64,000 nt of DNA, from assembly GCF_000247695.1 (NCBI RefSeq), contig NW_004624805.1, positions 1,599,747-1,663,746 of the forward strand. The letters run 5' to 3'. This stretch comes from Heterocephalus glaber. Taxonomy: Eukaryota; Chordata; Mammalia; Rodentia; Bathyergidae. A program made the translations under genes and the position numbers. Each line of letters opens with the position of its first letter. Position 1 is the stretch's first letter. This document shows, one piece after another, positions 43,310 through 55,899 of this stretch. The notes under the pieces were generated by a model. The model worked only from the letters and a program-made list of their open reading frames with translations, did not search any database and was not told where the DNA came from.

Positions 43310-44230
43310 TTTATTAAACCATTATAAACAACATTAAAACCCGATACAGGACCAAGAAAAAAATATACATTCTGATTGCATTTATGAATATAAAGAGTTG
43401 AGCCCAAGATATCAGCAAATAAAAATTAGCAGTGCATCAGAAAATACACTACGACTAAACAGGACTTATTCCTAGAAAATTTACCTAAGTAATTAATTAT
43501 GTCAACAAATTAAGAGAATAAATTATTACATATTTTTAAAACCTTGAGAAGTCACCTAACATAATTTAGTGGTCATTATAAATTAAAATTGAGTAAAATA
43601 AATAGAAGGAAAACTATTTAAATATGATAAAGATGATTTAACAGTATTTTAAACAGTAGACAGCACTGTAAATGGTGAAATATTAAAACAATAAGATGTG
43701 GACAATCATTGTCATAATAACTCATCCTTGCTTTGGGTGTTCTATGAAAGAAGTAAAAAATGGTAAGTATAAGTACTATAATGGAAAAGATAAAACTTGC
43801 ATTCTGCTGATAATTATATCATTTTCCTAGAAACACTATAGCCACTGGCTTTCTAAACACCAGAATTAACAAAGAAATATGGTAACATCTGTATTCAAGA
43901 TAAGTTTTAAATTAATGCTTTTTCTACATATGCAGTAATGACTGAGATGGAAGTAGAAAATCTTAGAAAGAAATTAAACAGAAATCCATGTTATATGGGG
44001 AAAGATTTATAACATGTTACTGAAGGATATAAAGCAACTAAGAAAGACAAATAGCAAAGTATGTTCTTGGCTAAGGAACCAAAGTAACATAAAATCAATT
44101 TTCCCAAAAATATAAGTCCATGTATCATTTATAATTGTATGGGACAGAATTTTGTGATAGGAGAAAATGATCTTAAAAATCACATGGAGATATAAATTCC
44201 CAATGATATTAACAGTCCTGAACATTGGGA
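43310..44230 (+). mobile_element. Degraded L1 ORF2 (RT to C-terminal part)
   Basis: Phrases in L1 ORF2 order: CAGGACTTATTCCTAGAAAA, CAGCACTGTAAATGGTGAAA (the conserved region before the RT core), and TATGGGACAGAATTTTGTGA. It is full of stops and indels. Confidence 0.6.
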
Positions 44231-44619
44231 GAGTGCAGTGATCCCTAATGATCTGAGGGACTAGCTGCTACGAGAACTGCTCTCACCATGAACTACAAAG
44301 AAGGAGAGAAGAGAAGAGCAGAGTATGTGAAAGAATGGTATTTTGGACTCTGTAACAAGCAGCAGCGAAGGGCTGCGACCCCTTGGAGAAACACATCAAG
44401 GGCACCTTCACCCTAGACTGCAGGCCAGAGGCGATTCCAGGATGTGGCACGGAGGGACCCAGAGTCCCGTTGTCTCTGAGCTGAGGAAAAGAGTCTGGAG
44501 CTTGGGGGCTAGAGGCAAGATCTGCAGAGCTGAATACCAGAAACAGTGTGCAGGTGAGACCTCCAGATACCTGGAGAGGAGACTCCAAATCGTGGCCGAA
44601 TCCTGATCTGTGTATATTT

Positions 44620-44760
44620 TTTAATTTTTATTTTTATTGATACCAATGTGGAGTACAAAATGATTAGTCGTCGTGGGAAGTTGGTACATGAACATCACAT
44701 ATCTTACTTCTTTTTCTGTCTCACTCTCCTCCCTCCCTCCACCTCTCTCTTTGGGTGAAA
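44620..44760 (-). mobile_element. L1 3' end fragment
   Basis: TATTTTTATTGATACCAATG and GGTACATGAACATCACATAT followed by a C/T-rich tract, as in other reverse L1 ends here. Confidence 0.5.
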
Positions 44761-44767
44761 CTCCTTG

Positions 44768-45143
44768 TCTTAGGTACTCTTCTCATTGCTGAGACAAAAT
44801 ACCCGACACCCAAAGTCAAAGGAGGAGAGGTTTATTTGGCTCACCGTTTGTAGAGGTTCATAGTCAGCCGGCTCCAAGGCAGGGTGGCCTGGCAGAGGGC
44901 GTCACAGAGGAGAAACAGTCCATGGTGGGCAGAGGTAGCAAAGCAAGCAACAAACTGTAAGTGTCTAGCATGGAGCGTCTTTCTGTGCCCCCCTTAGCAT
45001 GATAGCGCTCACGCCCTTAATCCCAGCACCCTAATCCTAGCATTGCACGTGAACCAATCTCACACCCTCGATCCAGCCACCTCTGCAAAAGCCGATGACC
45101 ACATCAGACTTTAGGGTCACGTCTAAACCTGAGCCACAACACT
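44768..45143 (-). mobile_element. MaLR (MT/ORR1-like) LTR
   Basis: In reverse: TTGCTGAGACAAAATACCCG, GGAGAGGTTTATTTGGCTCA, then GTGAACCAATCTCACACCCT and CCTGAGCCACAACACTCC. Confidence 0.6.
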
Positions 45144-45159
45144 CCTCAGACTGGGCACA

Positions 45160-47570
45160 GAGCCACGAAGAGCACTGAGCCAAACAATGACCGGAGCAAA
45201 GACTGGGCATAGGAAGAAGGCACAGGGGAAACTGCCAAGCAGTGGTGCTGAGCTACCCCAGACTAAATGCAGCTCTCACTTGCCCCTACCAAAGCTGAAA
45301 AGCAAGCTTCAAAAAGCAAAACTGATTCCAAATGATTTAAATGGAATCAAAGATCAAAGGTCAATATTTTTAAAGGAATATAAAAAACTCAAGAATGTAG
45401 AAATCCACAATGTCCTGAGATCCAAACAAAACCAGCAGGCATGTAGGAAAATATAATCCATGATGAGGAGAAAATCAGCCAGTGACATAAACTTAGAAAT
45501 GACACAGATGATGAAATAGGAAAGCCTCTAAAACAGCTATGATAAAAATGTTCTAGATACTCAGGCATGTAGAGGATACATTCTTTAAAAGCACCAAAAA
45601 GGAAAAAAAATCTGTGAACCTAGAATTCTACTCTCCACAAAGTACTTGTCAAAAGAAAGGTGAACTTCAAGACTTTTTTTTGACTGTAAAAGAAAGATGA
45701 GTGAGTATTTAAATAATTGCGTTAAATATAAATTTCCTAAGTAGTCCAAATGAAAGGCAGAGTTCATGAGACTGAATTTAACAAAAGGAAAGCCAACTAT
45801 ATGTTGTCTATAATAATCTCACTTAAAATTTAAAGAAACAAGTCAAAGATAAAAGGATGAGGAAAAAATATACCCATGTAGCTAGTAACAGAAATTAAAT
45901 ATTCCTATATTAATATCAGACAAAGTAAACTTTTGAATAAGGAAGATTACTAGGGAGAAAGAGGGATCGTTCATAATGATAAAGATGTCAGAGCATTAAG
46001 AGGACATAACAACCCTAAATGCATATGTACCTAATAACATAAGATCAAAATGTATACAGTGAACCCCGTTAGAATTGAAAAGAGAAGTACACAAGTCTAC
46101 AGTTATGGGTGAAAATTTCCACTCATTATTATTAGTAATTGATAAAACGGGTAAAAAATCAGTCAAGTTACAGAGGCTTCAACATTGAACTAATTGTATT
46201 GTAACTGGAATTTATAGATCACTCCAAAGAGCAGGAAATATACTTTTTAAAGTCCATTTAGAGCATGTACTAAAATCATATTCTGGGACAATAAATAAGT
46301 CTAAGTCAATTTAAAGGAATTAAAATCATGCAATATATGTTCTCTGACAACAGTGTAATTAAACTAGAAATTAGTACTCAAAAAATATCTAGAAAATCTG
46401 TACAGATTTGGAAATTAAGCAATAGAGGTCTAAGTAATACATAAAATCAAAAACAAAATCACAAGGAAAATTAGAAAGTATTTTGAACTGAGTGAAAATG
46501 AAAAATACAACATATGAAAACCTGTGTGATGGAAACAGCAATCTCCAGGCCCTGATAGTTTCACTGGAGAAGTAAACAAGTATTTACAGAAATATTAACA
46601 CCAATTTTGCAGTTTCTTCCAGAAAATAGAAGAGGGAACACTTTCCATTTTATGAGATGTGTATTCCTCTGGCCTCAAAATTAAAGATGATACAGAAAAA
46701 GAAAATTATAAAAATATTTCTCATGAACTTAGACACAGAATTCCCCAACAAAATGTTAGCTAACTTAGTTAAACAATGTCCAAAGTGAATTATAGGTTAT
46801 TCGTTATGAAAATGTGGGATTTATTCCAGGTATGTAAAGGTTCCTCAACATTTGAAAATCATTCAGTATAACACACTGTATCAACAGGGTAAAGAAGAAA
46901 AACCATGAGACCATATTAATTGATACAGAAAAGCATTTGACAAAAATCTACCACCCGTTTACAATAAAAACTCACAGAAAACTAGGAAGGAGCATTTCCT
47001 CAAAAGTTAACATCATATTTAGTGGTGAAAGACTGGTTCCCCACTGGATTGGAAAAATAAACCAAATATGTGTCAACTAATGAATGGATAAACAAAAATC
47101 GTGCTGTCATTCACCCAAAAGACTACTGTTCTGTGATAAAAAAGGACGAGTAGATGAGACATGCAACATGGACATGGTGAAACATTACGCTAAGTGAAAT
47201 ATTGCAGACACAGAACAGTACGTACTTTGTAAGTGCATTTATATAACATTCTAGAACAGTGATAACAAGCTTTTAGAGACTGAGTGCCCAAACTGCAATC
47301 CAAAACCCACTTATTTATCAAAAAGTGCCAACATTGCAATTATTCCTGAATATCCGATGCTCGGCTGCTGGCACGACTTAGCTCAGGTACTGACAAGGGG
47401 GCTCTGCGTGCTATACTTTCCCCACCACTGTTCTGGAAGCATTAAAACTAGTTCTAGAAAGTGGATTAGTGGTTACCAGTATCTCAGGCTTGTGCTGGGG
47501 TTTGACTACAAAGGTGCTGAGTTTTGGAAGAGAAACTAGAAAGATGAAAATATTACTGCATCGTGACATG
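45160..47570 (+). mobile_element. Old L1M/HAL1-like element (ORF1-side, ORF2 endonuclease and RT regions)
   Basis: HAL1-like phrases occur at 45360-45580 (TGTAGAAATCCACAATGTCC, AATCCATGATGAGGAGAAAA). Endonuclease-side phrases follow at about 46080-46400 (GTGAAAATTTCCACTCATTA, TTCTGGGACAATAAATAAGT, GTTCTCTGACAACAGTGTAA). The RT-side region is at 46840-47040 (CAGTATAACACACTGTATCA, GTTAACATCATATTTAGTGG). It has many stops and is split by the hAT element at 47257. Confidence 0.65.
47257..47430. mobile_element. Short hAT-superfamily transposon with 8-bp duplication
   Basis: A 174-bp element. The left end is CAGTGATAACAAGCTTTTAG and the right end is ACTTTCCCCACCACTG, with internal GAGTGCCCAAACTGCAATCC and AAAACCCACTTATTTATC. 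The host octamer TTCTAGAA (47249-47256) is repeated as TTCTGGAA (47431-47438), the 8-bp duplication expected of hAT. It has no coding capacity. Confidence 0.8.
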
Positions 47571-48162
47571 GTTTAAAAAGACACTTCCAGACACCCCGGA
47601 CTTCAGATATTCTGATATATATATTCCATATTCCCCCTTTTGTACCTATTTAGCATCCTCTGCCATTCTATCCTCCTGCACTAACCAGCAGAGTACTGTA
47701 TGTAACAGCAACTGCTATAGATCATAGCACCCAGAGGGAGGGCCAAGGCATTGCAGTCGGAATGGCCAAGGGAAAAGTTGGCCAAACCCAGCCCTTACAT
47801 GTTGGAAATACATATCAAGACATTTTTATGCCCTATTTCATTCATTTTTTGTGGGTTCTGATGGCTTGTGTGTGTGTTTACATTTTAACTTCTCTGAAAC
47901 CGGAATACATATTTCAATTGATGACATACAATTATAATTGGGTGCATTCCCTTTTCTTAGTGATGACTTTTAAAAAATGGTGTATATATATATTTTACAT
48001 TAGAGCACATAATCATAATCTCTGAAATTAGTGGTTTCCATAAAGCCAGTAAACTACAGAATGGCTAGAGAGAGGAAACACAGGCCTTTGCTTTGGCTTA
48101 CAAGAGTAAGGTAACCGACAAGAGTCAAAAGGCAAAATCTAGCAGCCTGAAACTCAAACACC

Positions 48163-48300
48163 AGTCCAGTCTTGATGGTGGGACCCTGAGCCAGGAGGAT
48201 CGCCATGAGTTCGCGGCCAGCCTGGGCTACATAGTGAGTTCAAGGCTGGCCTGAACTACATAAGGAGACTCAGTCTCAGAAAACAAAACAAAAACCCCAA
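48163..48300 (+). mobile_element. B1 SINE
   Basis: AGCCAGGAGGATCGCCATGA, CCAGCCTGGGCTACATAGTG, the internal duplication GTTCAAGGCTGGCCTGAACT, then AGACTCAGTCTCAGAAAA. Confidence 0.85.
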
Positions 48301-48579
48301 AGCCAAACAAATGAAAAAGAAATTAGCAGTCCTTTCTCTCCAATTTTTATCCCTGGTTACGGCTGAGTAGGAGCGCTAACAAGTGCTGCGATAAGAAGTC
48401 CCAGTAGAAGGAGCTGGTGGAGACGGTGGAAGGGTAAAGCAGGTCCCATTCCCAGTGGGTGGCACCAAAGATGGGGTGACAGATGGCCTTGGCTTCTGCT
48501 GGCTCAGGAAGTGTGTGGCTGGCTAATTATGGTGTGAAATTAGATGACTTGCCACAGTGTGATTATGGAATTAGGAACT

Positions 48580-48770
48580 TGCTCTCTAGGACTCGAAGCA
48601 GGGCAGGGCCTTAGCACTATGTTGACTTAATCTTTCTCTGTTTCAATTTTTCCAGTGTAAAGTAGGGAACAGTAACAGTACCTATGCAATAGAATTAGGG
48701 TGTTGATCAAAGAGATAACACATACAAAGGGTACAGCAGTCCCTGGCATATGGTGAGTACTCAACAATTT
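48580..48770 (-). mobile_element. MIR SINE
   Basis: Reverse MIR: TCTCTGTTTCAATTTTTCCA, AAGTAGGGAACAGTAACAGT, CCTGGCATATGGTGAGTACT. Confidence 0.65.
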
Positions 48771-49579
48771 TACATAGTCGCTTCCTTCACTGTTTTATAA
48801 TTCACCTGCCAATTGCTTCATTATTTTAACATTTATTTAGCAGTTATGCTTCTAAGAGCTGCACAGTTTACTGCCTTTTATTATTGTTCTTTCACATCTT
48901 TTTAATCTGCTTAGAAATGGCCACTTTTTCATAACTCTTATTCACCCTCTTCCGTATATTTTATTTCTGCTCATGCCAGTTAAGCAACGGGCTGAAAGTG
49001 GTGTTGAAGATTTTAGGGTTCACAGTAGCCAATAATATTGATTCGGCGTAATGTTGGCTCATCAGGTGTTGCCACGCCAACAGCAATCTCGAAAAATATA
49101 CCAGGCTGAAGAGAGTAGAGAGTGGCTTTGTCATTTGAGGAGACGTGATGGAGGCTGGTCATTCGCAACATAAAGATCAGACAGAACTGGTAAAGAGTTT
49201 GAAAGAAACACATAAGATAAGTGTGTCCAATGCATGCATTTATTATTATAAGTAGACACTAAATCATAGTATGTTATCAGAAATAACATTATTTTCTTTT
49301 AATGAAGATTTTTAGTAATTAAATATATTTATATAGTAACTTCTCACTAAAGAACTCCTGAATTTCAGTCTCAGAAATCTTGGAAGAGATAAAGGATAGA
49401 AATGAAGTATTCATCGAGTTTAAATGCCATTTTAAAAAAGGCATCGATGGGAGGAATTATCCAGCTCTTCACGGGCACCAGTGTTAGATCTAGAATCTGC
49501 ACCTCCAGTTTCAGGATTTACATTTTTCTTCCTGATTAACCCCCATGTCTTCTGAAGGAGGAAGCACATGTAAAGACCA

Positions 49580-49766
49580 CAGGTTCTCACCCGTGACTGT
49601 TTACCAGCCCTGCTGGGTATGATGGAAAAGTACTAATGCTCAGGCCTCAGCCCAGGGCAATTACATTAGATTCCCTAAATGAGGCGGCTGGAACATGCGT
49701 AGTTTTTAAAGCATTCCAAGTGATTCTAGGGTACATCCAGTGTTGAGAATCACTGGGAGAGAATTA
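49580..49766. mobile_element. hAT-Charlie-like transposon fossil
   Basis: GACCACAGGTTCTCACCCGT at one end and CCAGTGTTGAGAATCACTG at the other. The interior has AATGCTCAGGCCTCAGCCCA and AGTGATTCTAGGGTACATCC, as in short old Charlie elements. Confidence 0.6.
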
Positions 49767-49769
49767 AAG

Positions 49770-52225
49770 GTTAGTGCTGTTGAAAATCACATGGCGTGAC
49801 TGTGAATGTATGCCAGCATCTCCGGAAGTGTGGGGCACCACCTCCACCTAAGGTACAGCACCAAGTGCGGGATGACACGGTGTACTTTCTGAGCATCGCC
49901 ATAGGGTTCCTTTGCGCTTTTCTTGCTGTGGTAAATAATCTACCTTGCTTTAGTTATTTTGTACTTATTTAAGGTATCTTTTAGAATATACTCATCTTGG
50001 ATACATGAAATATTTCAGCACTGTTTAATGTCAGTCTTTCACTAATTGCTTTAGTTGTCCACGTTATACGTGTTGGCAAAGTGGACCAGCTGGGCCAACT
50101 GGGAGAGGGAGACTTAATTGTCCTATAAGGGATGAACAAGGTGGGGGCAGGCTGGGGGAGAGATATAGGGGCCATGGTCAAAGATGCCAAGTGAGTGAGC
50201 TAAGCCACACGTAGCCAGAAGGTTGATGGATCCAGCCAAGAGGAGGCAGAGTCAGGGAAGGACTGACAAGAAACACAGGTCCTAAGATGCAAAGATCAAA
50301 GTTCATGAACAAGACAGGTGATGTATTATTTACTGCTTCCCAGTTTTAGCAGCATTACCCACCTCTTTTTGCTATACTCTTTGCTATCTTAAAGTGTTCA
50401 TACTTAAGTGCTTTCTGACTCTGGTCTCCAAAGACATTTCTCGTGAATGTCATACATGGGACTTCATGGAGAAGACGATGATAATTGCTCTGATGCCGTA
50501 GTCCATATAGCAGATATTGGACTGCTACAGTAGTTTCTTATATGTGGTTGTTGTTCACATGGCCATGGTGAAAATTCTTGCCATCAGGTTATAATGCAGG
50601 AATTGCAGGGGCTGGGCTGGACTAGGCAGAAGTGTTGACTCATAGACGTGGAATTAGGGGTAACCCTAGGGGCAAGTGCAAATTCTTGTAATGAGAAATC
50701 CGAAGTCTGTGCCCAAAGGGCAGCATCAGGCATGAGGCTGGCAGGATGAGTCACAACTATAAACAAGTGGTAGGGGCAAGGGATCAAAAGCCAGGGGGAC
50801 CAGAACTACTTTCTGAAGCAGAGTGAAGTCAGGAGATGAACATTTGGGGTTCTGGGCTGTGCACAAAGCAACAGAAAAGGAACTGATTTACACTGAGTCT
50901 AGGGCTCGTGTGCTAGGATACCTGGCCAGGACCACCAGGTGATCTCCTTCAGTGGTCCCGCCCATCAGGCAGGATAGTTCCACTTCCCCGTCTGCCTTTT
51001 CTTGATGGAAATGGGGTTGCTCTCTGAAAAGTGTGGGGATACCCCATGAGCATCAGTCCTCCAGTCTGACCCTCTCCCATTGGACAAGGGCTGGCATTGG
51101 TCATGACACCCGTGAGCAACAGCCCCTTGCTGACCATTTACTTGAGGCCAGGTGGGAGATTGCTGGGGTGAGTCTTTAGAATGTGCGATAGAGGACAGGT
51201 GCTGAAATGTGGGCTGGAACAGCAAGTGTATGAAAAGCCAAACACGGGAAGCCATAGCTATGAACTCTGTAGTTACGAAGGGTCTTAAACTCTCTGTCGA
51301 GGAAGGTGCAAAACAGGAGAGTCGAGACCTCCTATAGAATCATTCCCTTGCTACCTAGTACTAACAGACTACAGCCTGTGTCTCGTGTTCCTTGTGGCAC
51401 CCAGGGGTGTGGTGCAGAATTCCTGATAACAGCCTGAGCTCCTGCACAGATCTGACCAGTAACCAGGCTCACAGAGGTTCTGGGTGCTACCGGAAAAGGT
51501 GGTAGAAAAGGCCAAAACGCTGCACCAGGAGAGTATTCGGAGAGATGGGTTCGGAGACCTGTTATATATAAACTCAGTGTTTATTTCTGACTTATCTAAT
51601 TACCTGTTCATTTTTGCCATCAAGGTATACACAGTATGGTACTTTTCTAGCCTTGGCCAAGACAGTTAGTTGTGTCTTTGCCTCTGCTGCTGTGTAAGAA
51701 TCTCTGGATGCTGTGATTTCCAAACTGGCCTGATGAGCACACAGAATTTCAGAGCAGGTTGACTTTGAGCATGGCCTTTGAGCATGGCCTAGTCCTGCCC
51801 TTCCCCAGAACGTTTAACTCAGAATCCACTCTAGGCCTCCTCCTTTCTCTCTCAGAAGCAACTTGGTGAGGCTGAGGGACAGCAAAGTAGCTTTGGCACC
51901 CGCTCTTTCTTGCCCTTGTTACAACTGCCCCGCCATTTCTGCCTGGTTAACACTACCCCTGATGCAGGGGTAACATGGCCTGGTTAAGTAACTGGCCCAG
52001 TTACACAGCTAGGCACAGAGGACTCAGAGACTGGTCTGCCTCATTTCCCTAGTCCTCCATCCCATTACCTGAGTTAACGCTGCCTCGAAGTAGAGATAAA
52101 GAATGTTTTTAGAGGACAAGAAAGCCATGCCCTTCAGACCTTCAGACATTAGAGCGAGCTTCAGACAGCAGAGCTGCTTCCTTTATTTTCCCCTGGGTCC
52201 ATCCCAAGGAACACTAACCTACACC
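49770..52225. other. Intergenic DNA, mostly unassigned
   Basis: A possible MIR remnant (about 51965-52050: GTTAAGTAACTGGCCCAGTT) is present. The block from about 50550 to 51560 is more GC-rich than its surroundings, and I could not assign it to a family. The frames it holds have no recognisable protein. Confidence 0.45.
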
Positions 52226-52227
52226 CT

Positions 52228-52342
52228 CACACCTTTTCTTTTTATTTTGAGACAGGGTCTTTCTAAGTTGCCAAGGCATGATCCCCTGCCTCTGCTTCCC
52301 AATTAGCTGGGATTACAGGAGGCTGCCACCACATCTGGCTAG
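52228..52342 (-). mobile_element. 7SL-derived (B1-like) SINE
   Basis: Reverse: TTTTGAGACAGGGTCTTTCT, CCCCTGCCTCTGCTTCCCAA, TTAGCTGGGATTACAGGAGG, GCTGCCACCACATCTGGCTA. Confidence 0.75.
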
Positions 52343-52344
52343 GG

Positions 52345-54095
52345 CTTGTTGATTTTAACATTGCAGCCAATAGGTAAGAGAGGAGTAGAAATTATGGACA
52401 TTTGGGGTTCTGGAAGGGAGATGGGGCTAAATGTGCCAGAAATCAATGTAAAGCCAAGGCACACATTTTCCCTAAGCAGATCTCCTTTGGAGTGCCTGGA
52501 AAAAGATCTCTTTGTTGTTGTTTTTAAGAAATTTTTTAAGGTTAAGGGCCAAACCTATTTTTGGTAGTTAAATAATGACTTTCTCCAAATGGCTACATTT
52601 ACACTGTCATTCCAGGACCTGAGAGACATAAGGGCACCAATAAATTTACCAAAATTATCATTTACATCAGAGATAGATGAATAGGAAGTTGGAATTATAG
52701 AATATTTAAAACTAATACCACCATATTATTATCATATTATAGGAAACAGAGAAAATAAAATCATACAGAATTCCAACCACATCAAAAGATCACTATTACC
52801 ATTTGGTGCAGTTTACATGCATATTTTACATGCACTTTATAGACTTTGTAAAAGTAGGGCACATATTTTGTATACCACTTTTCAAGCTTAATATTGTAGC
52901 ATATGTACTTTCTATTTTCATTCAGTCTTCGTAGTGGTTTATTTAGTTATATAATATTGCACTAAAAGGTCTATAACCCAAATTTATTTAAATTATTCTC
53001 CCTGCTGTTGACTGTTTAGGTCATCAAAAGTTTTGCTGTGATAAATTACTCTGCAGTGAACATCTTTATGACAATAGCACTTTACACCAAGTGTTTTAGG
53101 TTCATTACTTCTCATGGTCACTACCACCTTAAGCAGCACATATTTCAACCAATGTATCAACATGGCAACGTCTCCTCTGCTTGTGACCCATCTTGCATAG
53201 CACTAGACTACTCATCCTGTAATGTTACTTTCATCACGCTGCTGTCTTGCTTACATATCCTTCATGCTTATCTGCTTATCTTCTGTACAGTATGATTTGA
53301 TGCCTGTCATAACCCTTACAGGCCAATAAATGAAGAACACTGGGCCCTAAGAACTGATCATCAGAGCTAACAAACAGAATATACAGAGCCAGGGGGACTA
53401 CTTTTAGGATATACCAACCCAGACACAGATTTGGGACTAAATATCCATGTCACAGTGTCCATCAGACCAGAAAAAACTTTCAAGTTGGATCTACCCAGGG
53501 GTCTTATCTGGTAAGGGATGGCACAGCACCCATATTCACCAAGCAGTGTAACACACACAGTCAGGGAGGACCAGAGTCAAAGAGGGTTTGTGACTGAAAT
53601 CGACTAAGAAGTACAGTGAATAGTGTTCAACACCCAGGCTCCAGAGCCAGCAAAACCAGATAGGCAGTCACAGGGTTGGGGGCGTGACATGCTTCTGGGA
53701 CAAGGGCCCCAGGCAGAATCCCAGCTGTATAAGCTGAGTCTTTGTGGGGATCAGTGGAGAAGGCTGCAGCTTGCAAATACCAGGGAGGCTTATTAGAAGC
53801 CAGGATTTGAGTGAATCCCCACATTAGTGTCTGGTTTAGAGAGGTAGGGTAGGTCGGCCACTAATGGGCCTAAGGACTGAGAAAAATAGCCTCCTGGTGG
53901 AGGTGCCTACTATGTGTAGCTGGCAGAAACTGACTTCCAAAATGGCACTCGAACCAGAAACAAAATAAGTAAAACATACATTTAAGTACGTAGAAACAAA
54001 TGTACATACATGGTACAGTCTACCAACCTGGTGGAATAAAAGTCCATTTTTGGCATGCTTTACTTTGGATTTGAAGGCATTTTCATTGATAAAAG
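52345..54095. other. Intergenic DNA; probable L1ME-like piece plus unassigned sequence
   Basis: At about 52840-53090, phrases such as TATATAATATTGCACTAAAA and CTCTGCAGTGAACATCTTTA read like a reverse L1ME 3' UTR. From 53330 to 54095 I see no gene or identifiable repeat. Confidence 0.4.
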
Positions 54096-54099
54096 GTAT

Positions 54100-54750
54100 A
54101 TAAACTAGAGGTCCCATTTGACCCAGCTATTCCCCTGCTGGGAATCTTCCCAAAAGAATTAAAAGAATCATACCACAGTGATATATGTGCACCCATGTTC
54201 ACAGCAGCACAGTTTATAATAGCTAAAGCTTGAAAACAGCCCAAGTGCCCATCAACTGGAAACTGGATAAAGAAGATGTGGGGTTTTTTTATAAAATGGA
54301 GTACTACTCAGCCATAAAGAATGACAAACTAGAGACATTTATAGCTAAATGGTTGCATGTTGAGACCATACTCTTTAGTGAAGTAAAGAGGACACACGTG
54401 TAAATACTGAATAGTTTCTCTGGTATGAGAAACTGAAAGTGTAAATAAGGGTTAAAATGATTAAAATGAATAATTGATAATTTGAAATAGGAAGAAAAGG
54501 TCCAGAGGGGTAGGGGAAGTGGGAGGGGAAGGGGAAAGGAAAGAAGGGAAAGGAAAAATTATGAGAAAAGGAAAATATGAAAACAAAGTCTTTGTAAATA
54601 GGGAAGAGTGGAGGGGGTGAAGGGCGCACAGGTAACGGGGAAAAAATAAGAACCAAGATACATCGTGTACAGGTACAAGCACCCAATGATAAATGTAAAC
54701 GAACTGTATCCCTAAAATGTACCAATAAAAGAATTTAAGGGAAAAAAAGG
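54100..54750 (+). mobile_element. L1 3' UTR with purine tract and tail
   Basis: TTTGACCCAGCTATTCCCCT, CAGCAGCACAGTTTATAATA, AAGTGCCCATCAACTGG, TACTACTCAGCCATAAAGAA. Then come a G/A tract (54480-54620), AATGTACCAATAAAAGAAT and an A-rich end. It is fairly intact. Confidence 0.85.
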
Positions 54751-54854
54751 TATATAAGTCTACCAACTTTACATAAACAACACCTTCATGTGAATTACCT
54801 ACTTCTCCATAAAGCGAGGATTCGCTAGGGCTTCAGAGCTGGTAGTGGTTAGTC

Positions 54855-55275
54855 AGTTTGTTAGTTGGGGCTTCCTCAGAGAAACAGAATAGGAGAGAGA
54901 CAGAGAGAAGAGGAGGAGGAGGAGAGGGGGAAAGGAGTGGAGTGACTGATTTCAAGGAGTGATGCGGGCTGGCAAGTCCGAAATCCGCAGCACAGGCTGG
55001 AGGCCCAGGGAAGAGCTGATATTGCAGCAAAGGCCAAAACCATCTGGAGGCAGACTTTTCTCCTCTTTAGGGACTTTTTCTTTTTCTCTTAAGTTCTTCA
55101 TGTAATTGCATGAAGTCTACCTACATAAGGTAGTGGTAAGAAGATAATTGGCTTTACTCAGTCTTCTGATTGGAACGTCACTCACATCTAAAGCTCACTT
55201 GCACAGCAAATTAAACTGGTGTTTGGGCAAACTGGGCATTACAGCCTAAAAGTGACATATAAAATTACCCATTGT
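54855..55275. mobile_element. MLT2/ERVL-like LTR
   Basis: TAGTTGGGGCTTCCTCAGAG then AAACAGAATAG at the left, with a GGA repeat (54891-54935), AGGCTGGAGGCCCAGGGAAG inside, GTGACATATAAAATTACCCA at the right. It has the same end structure as the LTR at 39830-40520. Confidence 0.5.
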
Positions 55276-55899
55276 AGTCTTGAAGCAAATCAAAGTCCCT
55301 GAACCCCTCTCTGAGCACGGGAGAGTGCTTTTCCCCAGTTCTTCAGATTATGTTCTCAGACCCAAATTTCACCTTCTTCTACTTAAGGAATTGGTTTCTT
55401 GTAGCTCCCGAACACAAACCTTCCCTCAGGAAGTCAGGCCAGCCCCTTCCTCTGCCTGTGCACCAGCTCTTACCTGTGGGCCTTGGCTGTGCCCTCCCTC
55501 TCTACCTGCCCAGGCCTCCCACGTCGTTCCAGACAAGCTCCCGACAGTACTTCTGGACCAAGATTTCTTTATGTGTGGGCCCAGACCCGAAGTGGCATTG
55601 TACTTGTGACCAAAGCTGAAAGAAAGGCTATAATGAGATGGCAACAAAAGCTACAGTTAGAGAAAGAAACCTGGATCTAGAATTTTCCCTCTGCATATTA
55701 ACTAACTTGAAAGAAGACCAACCCCACTAGAGCAGGCCTTTGAGAGAGCTACTCTTCACCATTCATGACACTTAAGAATATGGCAGGGCCTCTTTGTATC
55801 TTCTCAAGGTCAAGGACACTTATTTATAGGTGGGCTCTCCTTCCTTCAGGTTTCCAGGGTTAGGTGATGTGTATAGTTGACCACTGACAAATTAAGGAA
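55276..55899. other. Unassigned intergenic DNA
   Basis: Several overlapping frames of 65-109 codons lie on both strands, without a recognisable domain. They are not supported as genes. Confidence 0.5.

Larger units (their letters stand above)
47571..49575. other. Intergenic DNA with a B1, a MIR and an unexplained CpG-containing stretch
   Basis: Apart from the B1 (48163-48300), MIR (48580-48770) and the 49010-49215 stretch described in the findings, nothing is recognised. A frame at 47762-48025 has hydrophobic runs but no known domain. Confidence 0.5.

Noticed and set aside
47762..48025. 87-codon frame with hydrophobic stretches
   Set aside because: AT-rich intergenic DNA, no homology recognised and no promoter or splice context.
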